Source: a candidate division Zixibacteria bacterium RBG_16_53_22
GTDB lineage: Bacteria; Zixibacteria; MSB-5A5; UBA10806
NCBI GenBank assembly: GCA_001775395.1
Contig: MEWP01000094.1
Coordinates: forward strand, 351-62,158
Reading direction: 5' to 3'
DNA: 61,808 nt
The first letter of the stretch is position 1. Each line of letters begins with the position of its first letter. This document shows, piece by piece, positions 45,082 to 54,200 of this stretch. Both the position numbers and the translations under genes were made by a program. The notes under the pieces are model-generated. The model made no database searches. It was not told the DNA's origin and saw only the letters and a program-made list of their open reading frames with translations.

Positions 45082-46034
45082 ACGACTGCGTGCGAATCGA
45101 AAAATTACTTTGGGATTTTGCCGATAGCGGACCGAACGAGAAGGCCGCCGTGGCCGCTCACCTCGAGCGCTGCCAGAAATGTCGCCAGGCAAGTGAGACG
45201 ATTATTGCCCTAAGAGCTCTTTCGGAGAGCGACCGTCGAATACTTGCCGCGACCAGCCCGGAGACATTCAGCCGCGGCGTAATAGCCAAGATCAATCATC
45301 CCTCGAAATTTCTCGAGCTGCAGGAACAGCCATCCTCTCAATACAATATCAGAGTGGCTTTTTCCTTTCTGGCGGCGGCGGCTTTGGTGCTGTTCATGAT
45401 CAAGTCGGTCTCGGATCTCGGGCCCGTCGAAAGCAGCCGTGCCCCAGCGCCGCCGACAGCGCAGGACGATAGTCGAAGATTGATTAATATTCAATTGGGG
45501 CGGAAGGCCGAGACGGCCGCCTCGGCCGGGAAAGATGCATTGGTTCAATCGCAACAGCAGGCTGTCGACGCATTTTCAATTCTGCCGGGCGCCGTGACGG
45601 CACCCTCGCCTGAATCGGTTAATATCGATGCTGTCTATGTCGCCAGCGACAGTGTGCCGCTTGTAAACCAAATGGAGGCGGCATCGCTGGCAGAGATTTA
45701 TTCCGATACGGGGGCGGTCCAGGCCATGGCGCCGCGGGTCAGTGTCTTGATCACTACGGAGGAGATGCCGAAACCGATCCAGATGGTTGTACCGGAGTAT
45801 CCGGTCTGGGCCAGGAAGCAGGGGCTTTCGGCCAATGTCTGGGTGAAAGCGAAAGTCCTTCCGGATGGGAAGGTCGGTGAGGCGATTATCTTATCCTGCG
45901 ATAAGCCCGGAGTCGGTTTTGAAGAAGCGGCAACGCGGGCGGCCTCCTTGAGCCAATTCCTCCCCGCCTCGGCCAATGGAATCAATTACGCGGTATGGGT
46001 TATATATCCAGTCAGATTCATTTTTCGTGAATAG
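45078..46034 (+). CDS. Anti-sigma factor (zf-HC2-like) fused to a TonB-C-like domain
   Basis: 318 aa. The cytoplasmic N-terminus has the zinc anti-sigma pattern HLERCQKCRQ (about 28-37). One membrane helix follows (about 95-112, FSFLAAAALVLFMI), then a low-complexity linker. The C-terminal 85 residues match TonB C-terminal domains: MPKPIQMVVPEYPVWARKQGLSANVWVKAKVLPDGKV (parts VVPEYPVWARKQG and VKAKVLPDGKV). The periplasmic TonB-like domain could sense an outer-membrane receptor or barrel protein; this is inference. TTG 45078 overlaps the sigma stop. A terminator follows. Confidence 0.85.
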   Translation: MNDCVRIEKLLWDFADSGPNEKAAVAAHLERCQKCRQASETIIALRALSESDRRILAATSPETFSRGVIAKINHPSKFLELQEQPSSQYNIRVAFSFLAAAALVLFMIKSVSDLGPVESSRAPAPPTAQDDSRRLINIQLGRKAETAASAGKDALVQSQQQAVDAFSILPGAVTAPSPESVNIDAVYVASDSVPLVNQMEAASLAEIYSDTGAVQAMAPRVSVLITTEEMPKPIQMVVPEYPVWARKQGLSANVWVKAKVLPDGKVGEAIILSCDKPGVGFEEAATRAASLSQFLPASANGINYAVWVIYPVRFIFRE

Positions 46035-46052
46035 AACGCCGCCCTTTTACTT

Positions 46053-46085
46053 AAAAAAAGAAGGCCCCTTTTCAGGGGCCTTTAT
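46053..46085 (+). terminator. Terminator after the sigma/anti-sigma pair, possibly bidirectional
   Basis: AAGGCCCC (46061-46068) pairs with GGGGCCTT (46075-46082) around TTTTCA. An A-run lies on the left (46053-46059) and T-rich sequence on the right. It ends the plus-strand pair and could also act on minus-strand transcripts. Confidence 0.82.
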
Positions 46086-46320
46086 CGCGGCTGTGACCTT
46101 AAATATCTTCCGGAGGGGGAAAGAAGACACCTATAGGCCGGAACCGCAGCGAAAATGATTTCCCGCAAACTCGGAAATCTACGAGAGTTTTCAATGAACA
46201 AACCGTTGATCAATGCTCTCTAAAGCATAACTGGTCAAACATTTCCCTTAACGGAAAATCTTTGTCCTATATCTCACTTATAATGAATAACCCGCGCTGA
46301 AGAAAAGTCAAGGAATATTT

Positions 46321-46557
46321 TCAGCCTTTTTTGCCGTTAGAACCGGGGTTTTTGGCTTCCGAGTCGATCTGCTCGTGAAGCCAGGTCGGTTTAAAGGCTC
46401 TTTTCATACGTCTGATCCGTTCAGGGGAAACGTCCGGAGTCTTAACCTCCGGCCTTTCCTCCGTGGGCGCCAATTCGCGTCTGGGTTCCTTTTCAACCTG
46501 GACATTGTCTTCCAAGGGACTATCCTCCATCATATTCCGAAATATCAGGTGCGTCAT
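46321..46557 (-). CDS. Small charged hypothetical protein
   Basis: Up to 78 aa, rich in Glu, Lys, Arg and Pro (for example RIRRMKRAFKPTWLHEQID), with no membrane helix or signal. Codon use looks plausible for a real gene. The start is uncertain: an AGGAGG lies too far (about 17 nt) before ATG 46557, and two later in-frame ATGs have no site. It stands alone between a terminator and an empty region. I do not recognise a family. Confidence 0.4.
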   Translation of the reverse strand: MTHLIFRNMMEDSPLEDNVQVEKEPRRELAPTEERPEVKTPDVSPERIRRMKRAFKPTWLHEQIDSEAKNPGSNGKKG

Positions 46558-47221
46558 CTAAGCGATGCCGCCCGCCTCCTAAATTAGCTTTGTAAACCTA
46601 CGCGACAGCCTGAATGTCTTCACCCCTCATAGATCGTATCCGCCTGGGCGCATTCAAGTTATGGATCGGGGTACTTAAACTTATGGCGTTGAGGCAAAAC
46701 GTGATTCCGGGCGCCCCCGTTCCCGAAAGTGTCTGTCCGCTTGAGAACCGAAAGTGACTGCCGTGATTGGTGCTTCCTAGTACTTATACTCATCACGCCC
46801 ATCGGAAGTTCGATTCTCGTTCCGGCCGGCTCTTTCGAAATTGCCTCTCCAACAGGCCTTATTATCATGCCCGAAGCCGAATTCCCCGATGAATCCCAAG
46901 AAACAACAGGCAACAATAATCAGGATAAGCTCAAGACGGCTTTTGCAAGTAAATCAACGGACCGACCCATTGCCGATGGCAGCCCAATTGATTTTAATAT
47001 CCCTGCGATTTATCGCGATTTGCTTCAGATAAATCCCCTCCAGGGTATACGTATGATATCATCTGCCGTTGCAAATGGCAAGCGAATAAATTTGGCAAAA
47101 GAACTATTTTTACTCTCTCTCAAATTGAAAACAGTATTCTTTATCAATGGGCGTCGGGCGTTTATGAGGCTTTTAAATTACTAATGCCTTATTAATTATA
47201 TCGGCATGAAAGCAATTGAGA
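46558..47221. other. About 660 nt without a convincing gene
   Basis: A plus-strand ORF of 151 codons (46729-47184) has a hydrophobic start but no ribosome site, mixed third-position bases and no family I recognise. Its opposite strand also has a short ORF. The segment could hold a decayed gene. I see no strong hairpins or repeats in it. Confidence 0.45.
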
Positions 47222-48490
47222 TTATTGGAAATATAGCCCCAGCGCTGCAGCGAGCCTTAAGCCCTTGGAATCGGCCGGCAAAGGTGAACCGGAATTAGCC
47301 AACCCCAGATCGAAATGAAATGTTCCCTGGTTGAAGCCAAGTCCCGCCGAATAAGTGGCTCCCTGGCCGCCGCCAAAGGCTATCCCTGAGCGAACCGGCA
47401 AGAAAAGCCAGGGCTTAAATTCCATGCCGAATGCCACTCTGGGATTGACGCTTACCCCCGGCTCGGTGAAGAAAGCCTGGTGCCAGTCGACCGACCATGT
47501 AATCATCCTTAGTTTTCTGGCCAGGCCGAGCGCCATCGAGGGGGACGGCCTCGACGAAAATCCGGGGGCGGAATAAGAAGTATCGCCGGATGTCACCAAG
47601 GAATCGCTTTGCCCTTCAAGGAAAAAATCCTCCAGGGTGATCGGCCTCATGGCAAACCAGGCTAGATACTCCTCGTTTTTCACGTTCCAATCGGCATTGG
47701 CGATCAAATTTTTCCAGGCGGCCGAAAAATACCAGTCATCCTGGAATCTCATGGCGGCACCGAAATCAATCGCATAGCCATTCCCGCCGAATGAAGTCCG
47801 AACTCTCAGCAAGCCGTCGCCGACAAATCCGGTATCGGTTGTGGAAACGCCCCCCGTTGCCTCTATCACCCGGCCGTATGCCAGTCCCTTCAAATAATGA
47901 ATGCTGGCCCCCAGGCATATTTCCCCGCCCTGCCAGCTCTTCACGGCCTGGCCGTATGAGGCGGCCAGGTCGGCGAATGCGTAACTCTCGCCTCTGGTAT
48001 CTGAAACTTCTACCTCGCGAAGCACGGCGTTGCCCAAAAGCATGAGCCTCAAAGGATCCCTGTCGACGTTCAAGCTCGAGGATCCAAAGGCCCGCTGGGT
48101 GAGCGCGAAATTGCCGATCGAGAAATTGAGCGCCGATGCCTCGGCCCCGAGGTCGACAGTCATTCCGCTGGCCGGGATGGAATTTATGATAATCTCCTTG
48201 TCGTTCTCGTTCAGCAGTTTCCCGGTGTACCGGTTATACTCCGCTATCGAAAGGGAGTTGTTTTTGATCGCCGCGCCGGTGCCGATGATGTTGAGCGTGA
48301 ATTTCCGGCCATCGGAAAGCCCGAGATTGGCCGGATTCCAGTTAGGCGCCTCAAAATCGCGAGCCAGGGCGGTATAGGCCCCACCCATGCCGATTGCCCG
48401 CGGATGCAGGCCCATGTCGGCATTGCAGATCGTCGCCCAAGTTAATACTGACATAACAAGAAAGGCGGATTTTTCAAACAGCCGAATCAT
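47222..48490 (-). CDS. PorV-like (DUF5723-type) outer-membrane barrel protein
   Basis: About 422 aa with a signal peptide (MIRLFEKSAFLVMSVLTWATICNA). Conserved start of the mature chain is HPRAIGMGGAYTALARDFEAPNWNPANLG (parts AIGMGGAYTALA and NWNPANLG). Amphipathic strands follow and the chain ends ALGLYFQ. ATG 48490 follows GGAG with 8 nt spacing; a GTG further upstream overlaps the neighbouring gene. It begins 10 nt after the lipoprotein gene's stop, so the two form an operon, suggesting a barrel-lipoprotein complex. Function unknown. Confidence 0.78.
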   Translation of the reverse strand: MIRLFEKSAFLVMSVLTWATICNADMGLHPRAIGMGGAYTALARDFEAPNWNPANLGLSDGRKFTLNIIGTGAAIKNNSLSIAEYNRYTGKLLNENDKEIIINSIPASGMTVDLGAEASALNFSIGNFALTQRAFGSSSLNVDRDPLRLMLLGNAVLREVEVSDTRGESYAFADLAASYGQAVKSWQGGEICLGASIHYLKGLAYGRVIEATGGVSTTDTGFVGDGLLRVRTSFGGNGYAIDFGAAMRFQDDWYFSAAWKNLIANADWNVKNEEYLAWFAMRPITLEDFFLEGQSDSLVTSGDTSYSAPGFSSRPSPSMALGLARKLRMITWSVDWHQAFFTEPGVSVNPRVAFGMEFKPWLFLPVRSGIAFGGGQGATYSAGLGFNQGTFHFDLGLANSGSPLPADSKGLRLAAALGLYFQ

Positions 48491-48500
48491 TTTATGGCTC

Positions 48501-50498
48501 CTAATCACCGATTCTTATCCTCAGCGAGGCGATGGCCCTGATCCCGATATAATCCGAGCCATTGATTATTATTCCCGACGTATCGGTCGGAAACATCTCG
48601 ATAACCTGCCCGACGAAAACCGAGTCGCCGTCAAACAGCCAGAGATGCGACTCGCCGATAGTGTCTGATATCATCGATGTCACCGGCTGGATCGCCTCGC
48701 CCGATGGCCCGATAATGGCCGGACCCATCGCATAAGGTCCCATGACAAGCGACGATGTGTCTGTGTAAAGAGTGGAGTCGGCCCGGTTTCCGATATAGAG
48801 CGCGATCCTGGTCCCCAGCGGAAGACCGTTTTCGAGAATCGCCCTCAAGTCGCCGCCGTAGACCTTGTCGCCGAAATCGTGAGGGCGTGAATCTTCGATG
48901 GCCACAGTAGACACCTCGGGACTGAATTCGATCGTGTCGTCGAGTGCGATCGCAAACGGCGATTCGATAGTCAGCTCGCCTGCAATGTAATCCCCGCTGG
49001 AGAGGCTTGCCAACTGGTAAGCAGGATTTATCACGCCGCCGCCCGAGATTACGATCTGGTCCGGCGGGGGGTCGAAGAATTCGCGGGTTTGATCGTGCGT
49101 GGCCGAGAAGACGGTTGTCATTGGAGGAGAATCAATCGATGGCTTTGGAGCCACCATGCCGCTTAGATGAATAACCTCCTCCCCTGCTGTCACATCCAGA
49201 TCGAGCGAGGCCGGCACGCAGCTATTGTTGGCGATGGAGATATCCAATGTCGCATCGGTCAGCCTCGATTGCTCGAACCCCTCAGGAAGATCCATGGAGC
49301 GGGTTACGGGATCGATATCGACCGGGGTCGGTTTGATTCGCCCGGTTAACGATTCGAAGCTGATATTCGAGACATCGAGATGCAGGCTCAGGCTGTCGGC
49401 CGCATGAAACTCGTGCCTGGCAGGCGCCGAGGCGGGTATTGTATTGATCATTTCGACTTCGACCTGCTGAGGCGCCTGCGCGCCCTGGGGGATAAATGTG
49501 TAGCCGGATATATCGACTGCGAATATCCTGTAATCGTGCGAGGACAATTGCTCGCTCAGGGAAAAATCAGTGCCGTTAAGCCTGAAGTTTGGGGAGCGAA
49601 CAACCACCGAGCAGGGCAGGTCGGTCTCGTTCGCAACGTCGAATATAAGAACCCCATCCGAGATAATGGCCAACTCGACCACGGTGGAGTCCTCGATCCG
49701 GTAAGTGTCGCTCTTGGTTCGCGTAATCCGGGGAACCTCTCCCCTGGCCGCGGAGACGGTCAATGTTTGGGAAAAAGAGACGGTTGCTCTCAAGTATTGG
49801 CCGCTGATATTCAGCAGGGGCCCGCCTGGAGTATGCCCGTGATAAGAAAGCACGATCGCGTTCGATATGGTCTGGCCCGCCAGATCGATATCGCTCGTTT
49901 CGGTTTCGAGATAGTCGAGGCCGCCCGCGAAGACAGCCGTTCCGATTACATGAGAATCGCCGGCGTCGATGATTGTCAATATGAGCGTATCGAGATCAAT
50001 TTCGAGCGCGTTGAAGAGGGTAATGTTCAACAGGCCGCTATCGACAGTCGCCCAATCGAAACGATCAAAAGGCTGAAGGGCCTGGGATAGCTCGAATCCC
50101 GAGGGCGGGACATACCCCAGATTCGGCTGGGCAATCTGATCGAGCGCTATCGTGCCTTGTGTCCCCGATGGCGGAACAATCTCAATAAGGCCCAGCGAAT
50201 CCTTCAGATATAGCTCGGCGCTATCAACGGTGAGCTGGTCATCCAACGATACGGTATCGATCGGCTGGATAATGTTGATGCCGGGATTGCCGGCCGAATC
50301 GTAACAGACGTTGGAACCATCGAAATGGCTCAAAATCTCGGCCATATCGATGTGGCGATTGACAAGCGGCAGAGTCCAATCGGAATACCAACTGGGCGCC
50401 TGCGGTTTCTTGATTCCGCATGCCGCAACCAGAATGCCGGTGACAGCAGGCAGAGTAAGAAGTAAAATCGAAAATCCGGTCCGTCTTGAAAGTCCCAT
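48501..50498 (-). CDS. Large secreted lipoprotein, unknown function
   Basis: 665 aa. The signal peptide ends in a lipobox (LVAAC, Cys at about 27), so it is lipid-anchored. The mature part is acidic, Ser/Thr/Asp-rich and predicted beta-sandwich throughout, with no enzymatic motif that I recognise. A segment near the C-terminus (LGTRIALYIGNRADSTLY) recalls beta-sandwich repeats seen in other FCB lipoproteins. ATG 50498 follows GGGAGGA. It is co-transcribed with the PorV-like barrel gene directly downstream. Confidence 0.78.
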   Translation of the reverse strand: MGLSRRTGFSILLLTLPAVTGILVAACGIKKPQAPSWYSDWTLPLVNRHIDMAEILSHFDGSNVCYDSAGNPGINIIQPIDTVSLDDQLTVDSAELYLKDSLGLIEIVPPSGTQGTIALDQIAQPNLGYVPPSGFELSQALQPFDRFDWATVDSGLLNITLFNALEIDLDTLILTIIDAGDSHVIGTAVFAGGLDYLETETSDIDLAGQTISNAIVLSYHGHTPGGPLLNISGQYLRATVSFSQTLTVSAARGEVPRITRTKSDTYRIEDSTVVELAIISDGVLIFDVANETDLPCSVVVRSPNFRLNGTDFSLSEQLSSHDYRIFAVDISGYTFIPQGAQAPQQVEVEMINTIPASAPARHEFHAADSLSLHLDVSNISFESLTGRIKPTPVDIDPVTRSMDLPEGFEQSRLTDATLDISIANNSCVPASLDLDVTAGEEVIHLSGMVAPKPSIDSPPMTTVFSATHDQTREFFDPPPDQIVISGGGVINPAYQLASLSSGDYIAGELTIESPFAIALDDTIEFSPEVSTVAIEDSRPHDFGDKVYGGDLRAILENGLPLGTRIALYIGNRADSTLYTDTSSLVMGPYAMGPAIIGPSGEAIQPVTSMISDTIGESHLWLFDGDSVFVGQVIEMFPTDTSGIIINGSDYIGIRAIASLRIRIGD

Positions 50499-50719
50499 TA
50501 ATCCTCCCGGGCGCTGCTATGCCCATCAGTAACAAGGCAATGCGCGTGCCCTCTCTGAAATGGGCATTTCAAATCGGGACGACAGCGGAACTAATTAGGG
50601 ATAATAGGTTTATAATATGGAATCAGTCGTGTCCATGCCGGCCGACTTTTCTCTCGATCGGAAATATATGGGCCGAATCCCATAGTTAATTGACTCGGCC
50701 CAAGTCGGTTGCAATTATA

Positions 50720-50748
50720 TTGACATCCGACAGGATAATGAATAATAT
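50720..50748 (+). promoter_or_regulatory. Promoter of tRNA-His
   Basis: A consensus TTGACA (50720-50725), a 17-nt spacer and TAATAT (50743-50748) stand 20 nt before the tRNA. The GGGGCG just after the -10 box is a GC-rich discriminator, as in stringently controlled stable-RNA promoters. Confidence 0.68.
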
Positions 50749-50768
50749 GGGGCGAAGTCAGATATCGC

Positions 50769-50843
50769 GGTGGGTGTAGCTCAGTTGGTTAGAGCACCAG
50801 GTTGTGGCCCTGGGGGTCGTGGGTTCGAATCCCATCTCCCACC
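50769..50843 (+). tRNA. tRNA-His (anticodon GTG)
   Basis: The cloverleaf includes the extra G-1 (50769) opposite C73 typical of tRNA-His. The acceptor is GTGGGTG/CTCCCAC with a U-U mismatch at 6-67. The D arm is GCTC/GAGC, the anticodon stem CCAGG/CCTGG with loop TTGTGGC, and the T arm GTGGG/CCCAT with one G-U pair. CCA is not encoded. Confidence 0.95.
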
Positions 50844-51282
50844 CTTGAATTGATGCCGAATTCATTGACCGCCCGCGGCTTTGATCCTCCAACCGACGAA
50901 TCATGATTAAAATGGAGTAGAGAATCGGTTCAGCATATGGGAAATTGCTCATATGGCGGATGTCGCTATGCCCGATTGATACCGATTTTTTTGCCTTGAC
51001 TGGTTTCAGCCAGGTCAGACTATAAGATTCGGAATCCATAGGCTTCTCTCACATGGGGGAAACCAGACGCTATTCAATTACAGACTGTCGAGTTATGATT
51101 CGGAGATGCCTGGCCCAAATATCATATCACTTTAACTAATTGCTCTAAGGATATGTTATTTAAGAACATATCCGCTGGAAAATCTCTCAACCACGACTCC
51201 GATCGAGGCCGGCGTCAGTAAGCATCAGGCCGGGCAAGGACCCGGCCTGAACATGGAAATACCCCTAAGTAGTTCGCTTCCC
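50844..51282. other. 439-nt intergenic region with two strong hairpins
   Basis: GGATATGTT (51149-51157) pairs with AACATATCC (51165-51173). TCAGGCCGGG (51225-51234) pairs perfectly with CCCGGCCTGA (51241-51250). The second lies 33 nt beyond the stop of the C25 protease gene on its strand and probably ends that transcript or stabilises it, although no T-run follows. No gene is seen. Confidence 0.5.
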
Positions 51283-54200
51283 TTATTTCGCGGACCCACT
51301 TTGAGGAATGTTCTTAGCATCCAACTTTGGTTTCTGCACGGCCGGCGCTGATGGAGCGGCCGGTGGGCAAATTTCGCACCACTGCAGGCCGGGCTGCAGG
51401 CCTTTAAGATATGCCACATAAAAAGTCAGGTCTATGCCGTTAAATGAGCAGTTGCCGTTGACATCGCCCGCGCCCAGGAGATTCTGACCGGCGTTTGGAC
51501 AATCCCGGCAGGTATCCGGGGGCGCATCGCCGCCTTTGAAATAGATGACACCGAATGTGACATCGAGACCATTCGCAATGCCGTTGCCATTTAAGTCGCC
51601 GGGAATATAAGCGCAGCCGGGAGCCGAAACATATAGTTCCACCGGCAGCGATCCGCTGGGGTGATCGGTATCGTTCGAGGTGTAGTCGAACGTGCAATTA
51701 TGAACTCCCGGCGCGAGGCCCGCCGAAATCAGGGTGACGTCGTAGAAAATGCTATCGAGAGGCGGGATGGTCTGCTCGCCGGGCAGGAAATGGAGCCAGC
51801 CATCATCACAGGTGAATCCGACCCCGAGGTCGGCATCCCCGCGGTTATAAATTTTGAATCGATGCGTGGCGCTATCGCCCTGCACGAGGCTGTCGGCGAT
51901 GTTGCTAATCGAGAATTCAAGCTCGGGATTGCCGGGAGAGCCCTGCAAGTAGCCGCGAATCAAGATATCGTCGATATTCCAACCGCCATAGACCACGGAG
52001 CCATCGGTAGTGCCGAGCCCGAATCTCAGTTTGAAGTTGGCGTTGCCGTCGGCAGTGGCGGAAAGATCATACTCGTCAGGTGTCCAGGCCGATTCATTAA
52101 TCGTAGTCGAGCCGTTCTCGAAGAGTCGAATCCAGGCGGTGCCATTGAAAGCCTCGAGATATACGTGGTCGTAGGCGTTTCTCTCGACTCCCAGCCAATG
52201 GTAATAAGACATCATGACGCCGGTGTAGTCGGAGCAATCGATTGTTGGCGATGTTATCCAATAGGTTTGGTTGAGGTTATTCGAATATGTGCCTGACGAT
52301 GCCAGGTCGTTACCCATAACTCTATTGTCGGTTGACGGGCTATTGTCCTGCGCGGGATCTCCCGTGCCACCAACAGCGGGACCGATTGCCCATTCGCCGG
52401 CTCCACCGAGGCCGGTCCAACCCAGATTAGCCGAGAAATCATCGCTATATATTACGGCCCGATCGCCGACCATGATCGGGAAGGTTATTTGCCCCTGATA
52501 TCCGCCGGCGGCGGTGAAGCTCACAGTCAACGTGGCGGAATATCCCATCGGGCAATATGACGCGGCCGAGATGGTGAAAAGATCAGCGGAGTTATCGGCC
52601 GTATCTCCCGGGGCGATGGTTCCGAATGAGGCGTTAGCATCGATAATGGTGATGTACTCGTCGGTTTCAAAGAGGATGCCCTGCACTAAAACGGCCTGCG
52701 CGGAGCCGGCATTGGTGACCGAAAGCGTCAGATTCGCCGATTCGCCGGGGTCGACGATCCCGTTGTCATTTCCGATATCATCGATAATCAGGCTTACATA
52801 TTCCATAACAGGCGCATGGACCGGCAGAGCAAATATGCTTTCGACCGTATCCGGTCCGTCGAAGATAACAGTCAGCGTGAAGTTGATGCTGGCGCCGTCC
52901 GGCGACTGCCCGGAAACGTCGAATGCAAATGCGTTGGACCGATAGGAGACGCCGTTATTGCCCGGGATGGCGCCGTAGGCTTCCTGATTATCGGTGATTG
53001 TAATCAGGGTATCGGGGGTGCTTAACGTGGCCGTGACATTGTTTGCGGAATCGGGACCGACGTTCATGAGTTGGACCCCGAGCGCGATATGCTCACCGCA
53101 ATCGATCTGGCCGTTGTTGTTGCCGGAGGAATCATCCACATAAGAGCTATCGAAAATCACGTAGGGGCCGCTCGGCGCAATTAGTTGGATTGTCGAGATA
53201 TATGGTATCCGATTCTGGGCCGTAATCACAATATCCGCCACACCCGGCCCCCCGAAGGGTGTGAGGTCTATATCGACCGCGCCGGAAGAGCCGACATGGC
53301 CGACGCCATGAAGCGCGCCATCCTGCGATATACCGATATATGAACCGGGCACGGCCTGGATAGTTACCTGCGGCGAATTGAATAATATGGCCGGATCATG
53401 TACGACTGTGTTTGAAATCGGAACTCCCAAATATGTCATGACAGATGGGTCGCCGAAAAGATGGTAAACCTGCCAGTAGTAGGCCTTGCGGCTGCTGGGC
53501 GATTCCTGCACAGCCATGTTGCCGCAGAACACGACGGCATCATTGGTTATATAGTAAAGGCTGTCCGGCTCACTATGATCGTGGAACATGCCATCATAGG
53601 CGCCGATTCGATTGGGCACGTATGAGGGATGCTCGACGATAGTCTGATATCCCACGCCCCAATAGTAATCCTCATCCCAATAGGTTGAATTTGAGCCGCC
53701 GATATAACCGACCGCGCCCTTATTTGCCGCCTGCAAGAATACCTCGCCCAGGCAGGGCGTGGAATAATCGGTTCCGAATGTGCCTGTCAAACAACAATTT
53801 CCGACAGCCAGGGGATACTTATGGGCATTGGTCAGGCTGTTCACGTTGCCAACTGTCAGGGTTGGATCCGACCAGCTGTCGTGCGACCCGTGGGCCGTAT
53901 AATTGATGAACCCGATGCCGTCATTGATAGTCTGAATTATGGCCGCCTCGACCGGGCCGTTGGAGGCCGGATAGAGCCAGGTATTCGAGTAAATGCCGTG
54001 GGCGGAGTTGAAATACAGGCTGGTGCCATAATTGATCTGGCCATTGGCCCACACCTGAGCATAATAGCCATCGACACCGGCGATCATGGTAACCTCGCCG
54101 AGGAAATTCGGATCCGGCATCAGATACTGCTCATATTCGAGAGTCTTATCTATTTGAGGCTGAAGCTGGGTAGTATTTTGAGCGGAGAAACGGCCGTAAT

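Noticed and set aside
46729-47184. 151-codon plus-strand ORF with a hydrophobic N-terminus
   Set aside because: It has no ribosome-binding site, no GC-rich third positions as in the neighbouring genes, and no familiar sequence. A minus-strand ORF overlaps it equally well.
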